From an uncultured Tidjanibacter sp. (GTDB lineage Bacteria; Bacteroidota; Bacteroidia; Bacteroidales; Rikenellaceae): DNA of 64,000 nt. Below the pieces are notes generated by a model, which saw nothing but the letters and a program-made list of their open reading frames with translations, ran no database searches and was not told the DNA's origin. Below, piece by piece: positions 1 through 9,382 of this stretch (its first letter is position 1; every line of letters begins with the position of its first letter). Both the position numbers and the translations under genes were made by a program. The stretch is taken from positions 62,001 to 126,000 of the forward strand of contig CALVCL010000004.1 in the NCBI GenBank assembly GCA_944326085.1, in the 5' to 3' direction.

Positions 1-1228
1 CTCCATCCATATCCACAATTTCAAAATCAAAATCACCCCATGACAACTTCTCGCCTGTGGACGGAATATGCTTCAATTCATCAAGTATAAGTCCGCTTAA
101 AGTATTGTGTTCATGATCGCGGTACAGTTCCTCACGGTCAAAATGTTCAAGAAAATTGTAAAAAGAACACTGTCCGTCAACCAACCAGCTTCCATCTTCG
201 CGCATAATCATATCTGACTCCTCGTCCTCGTCAGGCACTTCTCCTACCAATGCCTCCATCATATCGCGAAGGGTCACTATACCGAGCACATCACCGAATT
301 CATCGATAATGAACCCATATGCCGAATTAGTACTTTTAAACTCCTCCAGAGCAGCATATACACTCTGGTTTTCCGGCAGAAAATTAGCAGGACGCAGAAT
401 ATCCGCCAAACAAAACCCTTCGCGGTGTATACTGCCGAAAAGGTCCTTGGTATGTGCCGCTCCCACTATTTCTCCCTTACGTCCGTCCGACACAGGATAA
501 ACATCGTGCATATCATTGCAAACAATATTCATTATCTGTTCAGCACTGTAGTTTACATCTAGCCACACCAGCTCGCTGCGATGTGTCATAATTGAGTCAA
601 CATCCCTGTCTCCAAGGCTGAATACCCGTTCTACAATATCATGTTCCACCTCCTGTACCTCACCGGTATCCATGCCTTCCTTAACGATAGCTTTTATTTC
701 ATCCTCTGTCACTTTGTTATCGTTCTCCTTAAGGCCCAACAGTTTTACGACAACAGCCGTACTCTTTGCAAGCAGCCATACCAAAGGGGTGGCAATTATC
801 GACACAGCCTTCATGGGGCGTGCCACAGCCTTTGACACACCTTCTGCCCGATTGATGCCTATACGCTTTGGCACTAGTTCGCCGAAAATAAGTGTCAGAT
901 AGGTCACTATCAACACTATTAACGTCTTTGCTATACCATAGGCATAAGGTTCAAGACCGTTTATGCGTGCTATGACCTTACCAAAGTCTGCAGCAAGAGC
1001 TTCGCCTGAATAGAGACCTGTAAGAATTCCGATAAGCGTAATACCTATCTGTACTGTTGAAAGAAACTTGTCCGGTTCGCCGGACAATACCAATGCTGCC
1101 TTGGCCGATTTATTGCCTGTACGTGCTTCTGTTTCCAACCTTGACCTGCGTGCCGACACTAGTGCCATCTCCGACATGGATAGTACACCATTTAACAGTA
1201 TCAACACCAGGATAATGACTATTTCCAT
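1..1228 (-). CDS. CNNM/CBS/CorC-HlyC family membrane protein (C-terminus cut by window edge)
   Basis: About 409 codons are visible; the gene runs leftward off the window. The start ATG at 1228 opens a hydrophobic segment (MEIVIILVLILLNGVLSMSE), the usual beginning of the CNNM (DUF21) transmembrane domain, which fills roughly residues 1-190. A CBS pair follows at about 205-330, including a MTHRSELVWLD stretch and GFIIDEFGDVLGIVTLRD. The CorC_HlyC domain begins after the acidic DEDEESD stretch. The family includes Mg2+/Co2+ efflux-type proteins (CorC, YfjD) and the gliding/secretion accessory GldE; the sequence does not separate these. Family call firm, substrate unknown. Confidence 0.88.
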   Translation of the reverse strand, partial: MEIVIILVLILLNGVLSMSEMALVSARRSRLETEARTGNKSAKAALVLSGEPDKFLSTVQIGITLIGILTGLYSGEALAADFGKVIARINGLEPYAYGIAKTLIVLIVTYLTLIFGELVPKRIGINRAEGVSKAVARPMKAVSIIATPLVWLLAKSTAVVVKLLGLKENDNKVTEDEIKAIVKEGMDTGEVQEVEHDIVERVFSLGDRDVDSIMTHRSELVWLDVNYSAEQIMNIVCNDMHDVYPVSDGRKGEIVGAAHTKDLFGSIHREGFCLADILRPANFLPENQSVYAALEEFKSTNSAYGFIIDEFGDVLGIVTLRDMMEALVGEVPDEDEESDMIMREDGSWLVDGQCSFYNFLEHFDREELYRDHEHNTLSGLILDELKHIPSTGEKLSWGDFDFEIVDMDG

Positions 1229-1486
1229 ATATATTATCAATAATTACTTTTCAATTCTGTCAATATTCCAATCTCGCCACAAACCAGTCATCATTCTTTG
1301 AGATATAAAACAAACATGCCATGATGCACCATACCCCTACAAACTGGTATGATACACATGTGTACTGTAAACGATTTGGAATGCATACGCCGCAACTTTA
1401 CGCCAGAATATGCGTAATGTCGTTCCTGACAAACCGATATGTTATTGCAGTGTCTTGCGGCTGTACGTTTTTGATGAATAGCACGA

Positions 1487-1518
1487 CAAATATACGGGAT
1501 TTGTCACCAACATTCAAA
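1487..1518 (-). promoter_or_regulatory. Bacteroidota-type promoter for the CNNM/CBS gene
   Basis: On the minus strand TTTG (complement of 1515-1518), a 20-nt spacer, then TATATTTG (complement of 1487-1494). This fits the -33/-7 pattern of the Bacteroidota primary sigma factor. The start codon lies about 250 nt downstream. Confidence 0.55.
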
Positions 1519-1554
1519 ATACACATACTTTTTATACAACATTTTCCAACAGCA

Positions 1555-1580
1555 GATGGGCCGCCAGCAGGCAGCCCATC
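1555..1580 (-). terminator. possible terminator after the lamin-tail lipoprotein gene
   Basis: Inverted repeat GATGGGC...GCCCATC with an inner GCC/GGC extension, 45 nt past the stop codon of the lipoprotein gene. There is no clear T-run, so this is weak. Confidence 0.35.
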
Positions 1581-1624
1581 GTCGTTACGGCACTCAAGCA
1601 CCGTCATCACACATAAACACAATA

Positions 1625-3460
1625 TTATTCCAAAACGGTCTTGCCGTTATTGCTTGCATTCTTCGAACCTTCGCTGAAGATAGTCCATTCGTCGCCACCG
1701 TCAGTCACACGGCCGTAAGTATAACCATTACCGCGCATGTCACCGTCTTTCGAGAAACCGGGTACCTCGACCGAATCAACAAGTTCGCTCTTACCCGACT
1801 TGTAAACGAACACCCAGTCACCGCCTACTCCAAGTCCGAAAGAGGGTCCGTCAGGATTTTCCTTGTATACGTCGTAAGTGAGGAAACCTTTGGCCGGAAC
1901 AACAGTACCTTCGGGTATCACATAAACATCCTCACCCTTGTCATCGTATATTTCCCAACCGGATATATCGAGGGACGTATCATTGGCATTGTAAAGTTCT
2001 ATGAAGTCGGTGGTCGTCCAGGCCTCGCCGTTTACGGGTTCATCCTGGTTGTCATGATAAACCTCGTTAATAAACAATCCTGTCGTATTGGTATGCTCAG
2101 GCCGCGATGCACCTGTGTTGGGCTCGCCTTTGGTGTGCATGGCGAAAATCTGCCACTCCTCTGCCCCGTCGGTAACACGGCCGTAGCTTTCATTATCATT
2201 CATGCTCGGCAGCTCAACCTCATCGATAATATTCATGTCAGCGTCTGCAAATACCACATATTCGTCAGGTCCCTTGCTCAAACCCCACGAAGGATAATGC
2301 TCCGGGTCGCCGTGAAGTCCCTCCTTGTCGGCCTCAATCAACAGACGTCCGCGAGCCGCGATAACGGTACCGGCAGGAACAGTCCATGCCTTCTCAACGC
2401 CACCGCTCTCCCACAACTTCATGCCGCCAATCTCAACCTCACTGTCGGATGTATTGTAAAGTTCTATCCAGTCAAGGTCATCGATTGAGGTCTGGTCGCT
2501 GAATGTATAGACCTCGTTGATTACAACAGGAACCGGTACGCCGGACGTCTGGCCTTCGGGGTTGTCGGTACCCTTGGTTGGAGTATCGAGTATCTGCCAC
2601 TGCGCACCACCATTACCCACACGGGCATACGACTGTCCCTTGGTGTCACCGAAATTGGGAGTATCTATTTCATCCAGCACATTCCTATCGGCATCGAGCA
2701 GTATTACCTTGTCGCCTTTCGAACCGAGACCGAAAGTAAATCCTACGCCCTCGCCGGGAGATACCTGCGAGAAAACTACAAGACCACCGGCCTCAACTAC
2801 GGTACCTTCCGGAATTACAAACTCCTCGGCAGCACCTTTCTCATCCTGAAGGATAAAACCTCCTAGGTCAAGAGCCTTGTCTTCGCCATTGTACAGTTCC
2901 ACGAAATCTACATCGTCATCCGCCGGAGCACTCTGTACCTCGTTGATGAGGACCTTCACCTTTCCCGAAGGTTCAGGCTCCTGACCGTCTCCGCTGTTGC
3001 TGGCACCCTTGGTCGGAGTGTCGAAAACCTTCCATGTATTGTCGCCATCCTCGGCACGTCCATACGATGTACCGTCTTCCATAACGGGGAACGATACCGT
3101 ATCCACGCTGTTGCCCTCAGCATCGAGAAGTGTAACAGTATCACCCTTCGAAGAACTCAAACCGAACGAGAACTGGTCTATCACAAGACATTCACCGGCT
3201 TTTATCACCGTACCGTCAGGTATGATATATTCTTCCTCGGCTCCCTTCTCATCCTGAAGTATAAAGCCGGAAATATCCATATCCTTATCCGAACCGTTGT
3301 ACAGTTCGACCCAGTCGGGATTGCTTGCATACACCTCATTAATGTACAACTCTGTCACATCCGATGCAGGCGGAATTACATCGCCCTCGGAATCGGTCTT
3401 GCACGATGACACTGCCGCAGCCACGGCAAGCAGCGAAATCAACATTTTACATCTTTTCAT
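1625..3460 (-). CDS. lipoprotein with four lamin-tail domains
   Basis: 611 aa. A lipoprotein signal peptide ends at lipobox VSSC (Cys20), followed by KTDSEGD. Four repeats of about 130-150 residues each begin with an INEV motif (near residues 40, 172, 313 and 463). All four carry a W/F-(V/I)-ELYN motif; repeats 1, 2 and 4 also carry SGF/GGF/SGW, VIP-(D/E)-GT and FGL, while repeat 3 reads GGM, TVPAGT and WGL at these places. These are hallmarks of lamin-tail (LTD) domains, small Ig-like modules of bacterial surface and secreted proteins that often accompany nucleases or phosphatases. No catalytic domain is present, so a binding or scaffold role is inferred. The gene lies 24 nt downstream of the porin gene on the same strand and probably shares its transcript. 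Domain call strong; function unknown. Confidence 0.85.
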   Translation of the reverse strand: MKRCKMLISLLAVAAAVSSCKTDSEGDVIPPASDVTELYINEVYASNPDWVELYNGSDKDMDISGFILQDEKGAEEEYIIPDGTVIKAGECLVIDQFSFGLSSSKGDTVTLLDAEGNSVDTVSFPVMEDGTSYGRAEDGDNTWKVFDTPTKGASNSGDGQEPEPSGKVKVLINEVQSAPADDDVDFVELYNGEDKALDLGGFILQDEKGAAEEFVIPEGTVVEAGGLVVFSQVSPGEGVGFTFGLGSKGDKVILLDADRNVLDEIDTPNFGDTKGQSYARVGNGGAQWQILDTPTKGTDNPEGQTSGVPVPVVINEVYTFSDQTSIDDLDWIELYNTSDSEVEIGGMKLWESGGVEKAWTVPAGTVIAARGRLLIEADKEGLHGDPEHYPSWGLSKGPDEYVVFADADMNIIDEVELPSMNDNESYGRVTDGAEEWQIFAMHTKGEPNTGASRPEHTNTTGLFINEVYHDNQDEPVNGEAWTTTDFIELYNANDTSLDISGWEIYDDKGEDVYVIPEGTVVPAKGFLTYDVYKENPDGPSFGLGVGGDWVFVYKSGKSELVDSVEVPGFSKDGDMRGNGYTYGRVTDGGDEWTIFSEGSKNASNNGKTVLE

Positions 3461-3484
3461 CTTACTATCGTGATTTGAATAATT

Positions 3485-4837
3485 TTAGAAAGAAAGCATC
3501 AGTCTCAACTGTATGACACTGAAATCAACTCCCGACGGCAGGGCCTCCTTGAGGGAATATCCGCCTACCGTAATATGACCCTTGTCATCAGCATACTTGT
3601 CGTTGTCAACAAATTCGTAATTCAATCCCACGAGCACATTGCGGTTAGGATACCAATTGAGTGAGCAGGAATATATGGTCGATGCACCTCCGGTAATAAT
3701 TGCCGAAGCATCATGGAAGTCGTTAAGATTGACACTGCTAACCCTCGCCACGAACTCAAGGTTACCACCCTTGCGATTGACCTTCATCGGTCCGAACTCG
3801 GCATCTTCGGATGAATAGCGGCGCTGCTCACCGATGAGCATGTAGGACGCCGTGGCATACCAGCCGTCGAATGTCGCATTCTTGAGAGGTTTACGCACCC
3901 CGTCCGACACCTTGTAGCGCGAAAGGTCTGTAAAAATATACTCACCGAATACCAACAACTTGCGGAAGCGGAAAGCAAGTTCAACTCCGGTAGTCACATA
4001 ATGGTCGACATTCGAAATCTCCGCACGTACGAAGCGTCGGCGGTCAACACGGCTTTCGGGGAATGTACGGAACTCGACTATACGGTCACCCGCGCCCCAT
4101 GCTTCCGGGGTACGATACGTACCGTAAGCACCTATATGCAACGTCATGTTGTCGGTCAGTACAGGCGACAATGCAGCACGTGCAGTAAAACCGTAACCGT
4201 CACTGCCTCTGTTTTTCTCCTTCTGCAATATGCTCAACTCACTGCCGAACACTCCGCCAGACACCCACCAGTGACGTCCCCAGCCAGTAGCTGCAATACC
4301 AAGTTTTCGTCCTCCGGCAAACATTTCCACCGCCATCGGGCGTTCCATGCCGGTCAGATATTTAGAACTTGTGAGACGTTCCATGCTCATCGGCTCCTTG
4401 AAATTACCGGCCTTGATAGACACACGGTCGCTGAAACGGTATCCGACATACACATCCTTCAACTCCACCTCATTGTAGGCAAAATCCATGTCGAGTTCAG
4501 CAATCCATTTGTCATACAGCGTACCTTTTACTGCAAAACGCGCCCTGCGGACAATGACGCCGCTGTTGAACCTGAAATCGCCGTCATCATATTCAAGGTC
4601 CTTATTGGGTTTGGAGTCGAGACCGCTGACATCATCCGACGGCACATAAACCGCCGCATCAAGATATATACGGTTGTCAAACCACAGTTTAAATGCTCCG
4701 TTGCGTGATTTGAAGGTCAGTTTGCCCTTGTCGAAATACACATCGGCAGGCAGTTTGTCGCCATTGTCGGCCATAGTCGTACCACAAAACAGGAACGATG
4801 CCAAAACGACCGACAACAAAGAGTAAAGTTTCTTCAT
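3485..4837 (-). CDS. OprO/OprP-type outer-membrane porin
   Basis: 450 aa. The signal peptide MKKLYSLLSVVLASFLFCGTT ends near ADN. The mature part has the phosphate-selective porin O/P pattern: an early GKLTFKSRNGAFKLWFDNRIYLD strand, VRRARFAVKGTLYDKWIAELDMDF, YRFSDRVSIKAGNFKEPMS, repeated amphipathic strands, and a C-terminal strand ending in Phe (QLRLMLSF) as expected for BAM-inserted barrels. In Bacteroidota this family occurs with many ligands, so phosphate is not implied. It precedes the lamin-tail lipoprotein, suggesting a two-gene envelope unit. A weak TTGCTTTG box lies at 4858-4865 on the minus strand. Confidence 0.85.
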   Translation of the reverse strand: MKKLYSLLSVVLASFLFCGTTMADNGDKLPADVYFDKGKLTFKSRNGAFKLWFDNRIYLDAAVYVPSDDVSGLDSKPNKDLEYDDGDFRFNSGVIVRRARFAVKGTLYDKWIAELDMDFAYNEVELKDVYVGYRFSDRVSIKAGNFKEPMSMERLTSSKYLTGMERPMAVEMFAGGRKLGIAATGWGRHWWVSGGVFGSELSILQKEKNRGSDGYGFTARAALSPVLTDNMTLHIGAYGTYRTPEAWGAGDRIVEFRTFPESRVDRRRFVRAEISNVDHYVTTGVELAFRFRKLLVFGEYIFTDLSRYKVSDGVRKPLKNATFDGWYATASYMLIGEQRRYSSEDAEFGPMKVNRKGGNLEFVARVSSVNLNDFHDASAIITGGASTIYSCSLNWYPNRNVLVGLNYEFVDNDKYADDKGHITVGGYSLKEALPSGVDFSVIQLRLMLSF

Positions 4838-4928
4838 ACGAGTTGTTATTGACGCTGCAAAGCAACAACTCTCATATTACCGAACTACAACGCCGATGTT
4901 AAGAAGTCGTGTCATTCCACCCACAGCC

Positions 4929-4964
4929 ACAAAAAAGGGGCACTCCCCTGCGGAAATGCCCCTT
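4929..4964 (-). terminator. rho-independent terminator of recQ
   Basis: On the minus strand the 8-bp stem AAGGGGCA/TGCCCCTT (4935-4942 with 4957-4964) is followed directly by a T-run. It sits about 20 nt past the recQ stop codon. Confidence 0.85.
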
Positions 4965-4985
4965 AACCGTTATCGAACAGAAACG

Positions 4986-7178
4986 TCAGTTTCCCTGTTC
5001 GCATATGAACTTTATCCTTACAAGCCTTATTTCCTCTTCCGTGAAATCATGTCCGAGTTCTTCAAGAGCCTCATCGATACTGTCGCTTTCTGCATCTTCC
5101 TTGAAGTACAGATATATCTCTTCGGCCTTGTCTTCATCAACAGCCTGTTCTATATAATAGTTGATATTGAGTTTGGTTCCAGAATTGACAATGGCCTCTA
5201 TCTCGGTAAGCAGTTCATTGAAATCCATATCGCGGGCACGGGCAATATCCTCGAAATCCATCTTTCTGTCGATACTTTGTATGATGAACACCTTGTTGCC
5301 ACTCTTGTTCACAACGCTTTTAACGACCATGTCGTTCGGACGGATAATATCCTTTTCCTCGACATATTTCTTAATGAGTTTCACGAACTCGGCGCCAAAC
5401 TTGCGCGCTTTACCGGCACCGACACCGGTAATGTTCTGCATCTCCTCTATCGTTATGGGATACTGTATGGACATATCCTCCAGCGACGGGTCCTGGAAAA
5501 TCACGAATGGAGGCAACTCATGCTGCTTGGCAACCTTCTTGCGCAAATCTTTCAACATGGCAAACAACTCAGCATCCGCAACACCTTCACCGCCTCTGCC
5601 CGCCGGTGCAGCTGCTTCATCACTGTCTGCATCATCATAGTTATGGTCGAGAGTGATGGTGATGTCATACGGCTTCTCCATATAACGTTCGCCAGTTTCA
5701 TTGACCGACAAAAGACCGTAGTTCTCTATATTCTTGTCAATCAATCCCAATATAAGTGCCTGTCGTATTACAGCGCCCCAGAACCTGTCGTCATGTCCGT
5801 TTCCTGCACCGAACCATTCCGTAGAATTGTGTCCGTAAGACTTTATCATAGCCGTCATACGTCCAACGAGCAAACTGACAAGATAATCCATCTTGAACTT
5901 CGGTCCGATGCCCTTCAACGCTTCAAGCATGGTTACCATCTCATCCTTTACATGTACCTTAGGCTTAGGGTGTACGCAGTTGTCACAGCAACCGCAATTA
6001 TCCTCCTTGTATTCCTCACCGAAATAATGCAAAAGCGTCTTACGGCGGCACATGGAACTCTCGGCATACGACACAGTTTCCAATAACAGCAACTTGCCTA
6101 TTTCCTGCTCGGCTACAGGCTTGCCCTGCATGAACTTTTCCAGCTTCTGAATATCCTTGTAACTGTAAAATGTTATGCAGTGTCCCTCGCCACCATCACG
6201 GCCAGCACGCCCAGTTTCCTGATAATACCCCTCAAGACTCTTCGGAATGTCATAATGTATCACGAAGCGCACATCCGGCTTGTCGATACCCATACCGAAA
6301 GCTATCGTAGCCACTATCACATCTGCCTCCTCCATAAGAAAGGCATCCTGATTTTTAGCCCTCGTAGCAGCATCCATCCCGGCATGATAAGGTAGTGCCT
6401 TTATACCATTGGCCACGAGCAATTCGGCAAGTTCCTCAACCTTCTTGCGGCTGAGACAATATATGATGCCAGACTTGCCCTCGTTCTGTTTGATGTATTT
6501 GATTATCTCGCGCACGGCATCATTCTTTGGGCGTACCTCATAAAACAGGTTAGGCCTGTTGAATGACGACTTGAACACCGCTGCATCAAGCATTCCCAGG
6601 TTCTTCTGTATATCAAACTGCACCTTTGGAGTGGCCGTAGCCGTCAAAGCAATCAAAGGTGCTGGTCCTATATCGTTCATTATCGGTCTGATGCGTCTGT
6701 ACTCGGGACGAAAGTCATGCCCCCATTCCGAAATGCAGTGCGCCTCGTCAATGGCATAGAACGATATCTTAATCTTGCGAAGGAAAGCAATATTATCCTC
6801 TTTTGTCAACGATTCAGGTGCGAAATAAAGCAGCTTGGTCTTGCCGGCAAGAACATCTTCCTTAACTTGATTGACAGCCGACTTATTAAGCGACGAGTTA
6901 AGGAAGTGGGCTATGCCATCGTGTTGGCTGAATGTACGCATGGCATCCACCTGGTTTTTCATAAGGGCTATGAGCGGAGAAATGACTATGGCTACACCAT
7001 CCATCAGCAAGGCCGGCAACTGATAACACAGACTTTTACCTCCTCCTGTAGGCATCAGCACAAATGTATCCTTCCCCTCCAGAACATTGCGGATTACCGA
7101 CTCCTGGTTGCCCTTGAACGACGAGAAGCCGAAATATTCCTTCAACTTCGCGTGCAGCATGTCATGCAGATTATCCAT
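4986..7178 (-). CDS. recQ: ATP-dependent DNA helicase RecQ
   Basis: 730 aa SF2 3'-5' helicase used in recombination and replication-fork repair. Walker A is TGGGKS (44-49) and the DEAH box is in YAIDEAHCISEWGHDFRPEY (DEAH 144-147). Motif VI is YYQETGRAGRDG. The RecQ zinc-binding region has Cys in SMCRRKTLLHYFGEE and NCGCCDNC, then a winged helix. An HRDC domain follows at about 540-610 (AELFAMLKDLRKKVA...ITGVGAGKARKFG). The roughly 120-residue extension after HRDC, acidic and probably helix-turn-helix, makes it longer than E. coli RecQ (about 610 aa) but is usual for Bacteroidota. Monocistronic, with its own terminator, divergent from lptB. Confidence 0.96.
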   Translation of the reverse strand: MDNLHDMLHAKLKEYFGFSSFKGNQESVIRNVLEGKDTFVLMPTGGGKSLCYQLPALLMDGVAIVISPLIALMKNQVDAMRTFSQHDGIAHFLNSSLNKSAVNQVKEDVLAGKTKLLYFAPESLTKEDNIAFLRKIKISFYAIDEAHCISEWGHDFRPEYRRIRPIMNDIGPAPLIALTATATPKVQFDIQKNLGMLDAAVFKSSFNRPNLFYEVRPKNDAVREIIKYIKQNEGKSGIIYCLSRKKVEELAELLVANGIKALPYHAGMDAATRAKNQDAFLMEEADVIVATIAFGMGIDKPDVRFVIHYDIPKSLEGYYQETGRAGRDGGEGHCITFYSYKDIQKLEKFMQGKPVAEQEIGKLLLLETVSYAESSMCRRKTLLHYFGEEYKEDNCGCCDNCVHPKPKVHVKDEMVTMLEALKGIGPKFKMDYLVSLLVGRMTAMIKSYGHNSTEWFGAGNGHDDRFWGAVIRQALILGLIDKNIENYGLLSVNETGERYMEKPYDITITLDHNYDDADSDEAAAPAGRGGEGVADAELFAMLKDLRKKVAKQHELPPFVIFQDPSLEDMSIQYPITIEEMQNITGVGAGKARKFGAEFVKLIKKYVEEKDIIRPNDMVVKSVVNKSGNKVFIIQSIDRKMDFEDIARARDMDFNELLTEIEAIVNSGTKLNINYYIEQAVDEDKAEEIYLYFKEDAESDSIDEALEELGHDFTEEEIRLVRIKFICEQGN

Positions 7179-7342
7179 TTCCCTGTAGTTTCCTTGTCCT
7201 TTGAATGTATCGCATTCCCATTAGCCATTTTGAAACGGCTATCGGTCCTCAAGCTGTCCGAAGCCGCAAAAACGTGATGATATGATAAATACACTCTTAT
7301 TCTTTCACTCCATAAAGATATAACTTTTTTATAATAAATGAC

Positions 7343-7350
7343 TAACTTTG
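7343..7350 (+). promoter_or_regulatory. -7 element upstream of lptB
   Basis: TAACTTTG matches the Bacteroidota -7 consensus TANNTTTG, 20 nt before the lptB ATG. No clean -33 TTTG; an A/T-rich run occupies that position. Confidence 0.45.
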
Positions 7351-7369
7351 TACAAAAGTTTTTTCAGAA

Positions 7370-8104
7370 ATGAGGCTCTACACATCCGGACTCGTAAAGA
7401 AATACAAGGCACGTACGGTAGTCAACAATGTATCTATCGAGGTCAATCAGGGCGAGATAGTAGGATTGCTTGGCCCAAACGGCGCCGGTAAGACAACAGC
7501 ATTTTCCATGATAGTAGGTCTGGTCAAACCGAACTACGGAAATATATATCTCGAGGAAGACGGCAAAATTACAGACATAACCAAAATGCCAGTCTACAAA
7601 CGCGCCCAAATGGGCGTGAGCTACCTTGCACAGGAAGCATCCGTATTTCGTCACTTAAGCGTAGAGGACAACATACGTTCCGTGCTTGAAATGACAAATT
7701 TCTCAAAGGAATACCAAAAAGAGCGCGTTGAAAGCCTCATAGACGAATTCAGCCTCCAGAAGGTTCGCAAAAGCAAGGGCATACAGCTTTCCGGTGGTGA
7801 AAGACGCCGTACGGAGATAGCCCGTGCCGTAGCTATAAACCCGAAATTCATTCTACTCGACGAACCTTTTGCTGGTGTGGACCCTATTGCAGTGGAAGAT
7901 ATACAGAGTATTGTCAGTACACTGAAAGACAAGAATATCGGTGTCATCATCACAGACCACAACGTACACGAAACGCTCAAAATAACCGACCGCACATATC
8001 TGCTTTTCGAAGGCAAGGTTCTCAAGGCAGGTACCGCAGAAGACCTCGCAAACGATGAACAGGTGCGAAAGGTATATCTCGGCCAGGATTTCAAACTAAG
8101 ATAA
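7370..8104 (+). CDS. lptB: LPS export ABC transporter ATPase LptB
   Basis: 244 aa cytoplasmic ATPase that powers LptFGC extraction of lipopolysaccharide from the inner membrane. Walker A is GPNGAGKTT (35-43), the Q-loop is YLAQEASVFR, the signature is LSGGERRR, Walker B is FILLDEPFAGVDP, and the H-loop is IITDHNVHET. The YLAQEASVFRHLSVEDN stretch and the GVDPIAV D-loop are diagnostic of LptB within the ABC family. Length matches E. coli LptB (241 aa). The start is ATG at 7370. It leads a run with aroA 33 nt downstream, then aroC. Confidence 0.95.
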   Translation: MRLYTSGLVKKYKARTVVNNVSIEVNQGEIVGLLGPNGAGKTTAFSMIVGLVKPNYGNIYLEEDGKITDITKMPVYKRAQMGVSYLAQEASVFRHLSVEDNIRSVLEMTNFSKEYQKERVESLIDEFSLQKVRKSKGIQLSGGERRRTEIARAVAINPKFILLDEPFAGVDPIAVEDIQSIVSTLKDKNIGVIITDHNVHETLKITDRTYLLFEGKVLKAGTAEDLANDEQVRKVYLGQDFKLR

Positions 8105-8137
8105 CGGACCGCTCTCGATACTTACGTTTCATAGAAA

Positions 8138-9382
8138 ATGAACAAGACTATCAACCCTGCACAGGTCGCCGGTGAAGTAAGGCTTCCATGTTCAAAGAGC
8201 TACGCCCAGCGAGCCCTCGCGGCATCATTGCTGTGCGAAGGAGAAACAACCTTAAGCAACATAGAGCTGTGTGACGACACCAGCTATGCCATGGATGTCA
8301 TTACAGGTCTTGGAGCACAGATACGTCAGACAGACAATACGGAATACACTATCAAAGGAGGGCTCAATCCGATAGCCGACACTATCAATACCGGAGAATC
8401 AGGACTTGCAACACGCCTGTTCACCCCCATCGCAGCATTATATGACAAAAGTATCACCATCACCGGGAAAGGCACAATGATGCGACGCCCGATAGGAATG
8501 ATGATAGACCCGCTGCGCAATTTAGGTGTTCAAGTGGAAACGGATGGATATCTGCCAATTACAGTCAAAGGCCCGCTCACAGGAGGCGAAACGACAGTTG
8601 ACGCACATGTAAGTTCCCAATTTCTCACAGGTCTTCTGATGTCCCTGCCGTTGGCCCAACAGGATACAATCCTACAGGTGGAGCAACCGAACAGTCTGCC
8701 ATACCTCGCCGTTACTGTAGACCTTGCCTCAAAGTTTCGCATCAGAATGGAACATAACGGCTTCAAGGAATTTTTCATTCCTGGAGGCCAACACTACGCC
8801 CCAGCGAAACTGCACATAGAAGGTGACTGGAGTTGTGCCGCATTCATGCTTGTAGCCGGTGCCATCGCCGGTGAAGTAACGGCTCGCGCAATGAACACCC
8901 TCTCGCTGCAGGCTGACATTGCAATAATAGAGGCTCTCACAAAAGCAGGTGCCGTAATAATTACAACACCCAACGAGATAACCGTGCGATACCGAGAACT
9001 CAACGGTTTCGATTTTGACGCAACACAGCGTCCAGACCTATTCCCCATATTGGCCGTACTCGGTGCAAATTGTGAAGGCACAACACGCATACGCGGTGTC
9101 AACCGGTTGCAATACAAAGAGAGCAACCGTGCCGAAGCCATATATACGGAATTTTCGAAACTCGGCATGAGGGTCGAATTCGACGAAGACATCATGGTGA
9201 TACACGGCAGCCAACTTAGCGGAGGTACTGTTGACAGCTGCAGTGACCACCGCATAGCCATGGCAGCCGCCATTGCTGCGCTCACTGCAACAGGCCCTGT
9301 TACAATAACCAATGCACAGGCCGTAACCAAATCATACCCACGCTTCTGGGAAGACCTTGAGACACTAAGAGTGAAGCAATGA
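8138..9382 (+). CDS. aroA: 3-phosphoshikimate 1-carboxyvinyltransferase (EPSP synthase)
   Basis: 414 aa. Transfers enolpyruvyl from PEP to shikimate-3-phosphate, the sixth shikimate step. The substrate-binding lysine lies in PCSKSYAQRALAAS near residue 21; the family motif appears as NTGESGLATRLFTPIAAL (LATR, with Ala where many enzymes have Gly-Thr). The C-terminal half has RLQYKESNRAEAI and SCSDHRIAMAAAIAAL. The catalytic Asp is in FDATQRPDLFPILAVLGA. The stop codon overlaps the aroC start (ATGA), indicating translational coupling. The SKSYAQR opening (rather than PGSKS) resembles the Bacteroidota form. Confidence 0.95.
   Translation: MNKTINPAQVAGEVRLPCSKSYAQRALAASLLCEGETTLSNIELCDDTSYAMDVITGLGAQIRQTDNTEYTIKGGLNPIADTINTGESGLATRLFTPIAALYDKSITITGKGTMMRRPIGMMIDPLRNLGVQVETDGYLPITVKGPLTGGETTVDAHVSSQFLTGLLMSLPLAQQDTILQVEQPNSLPYLAVTVDLASKFRIRMEHNGFKEFFIPGGQHYAPAKLHIEGDWSCAAFMLVAGAIAGEVTARAMNTLSLQADIAIIEALTKAGAVIITTPNEITVRYRELNGFDFDATQRPDLFPILAVLGANCEGTTRIRGVNRLQYKESNRAEAIYTEFSKLGMRVEFDEDIMVIHGSQLSGGTVDSCSDHRIAMAAAIAALTATGPVTITNAQAVTKSYPRFWEDLETLRVKQ

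Larger units (their letters stand above)
1229..1624. other. gene-free stretch with promoter and hairpin
   Basis: No convincing reading frame on either strand. It holds a leftward promoter at 1487-1518 and a hairpin at 1555-1580. If the promoter is used, the CNNM/CBS gene has an untranslated leader of roughly 250 nt, which is long for this genome. I recognise no riboswitch in it. Confidence 0.5.

Noticed and set aside
1556..2488. 310-codon plus-strand frame opposite the lamin-tail lipoprotein
   Set aside because: No recognised domain; it overlaps a fully supported lipoprotein on the other strand.
4001..4708. 235-codon plus-strand frame opposite the porin gene
   Set aside because: Antisense shadow; no signal peptide or domain, while the minus-strand porin is complete.
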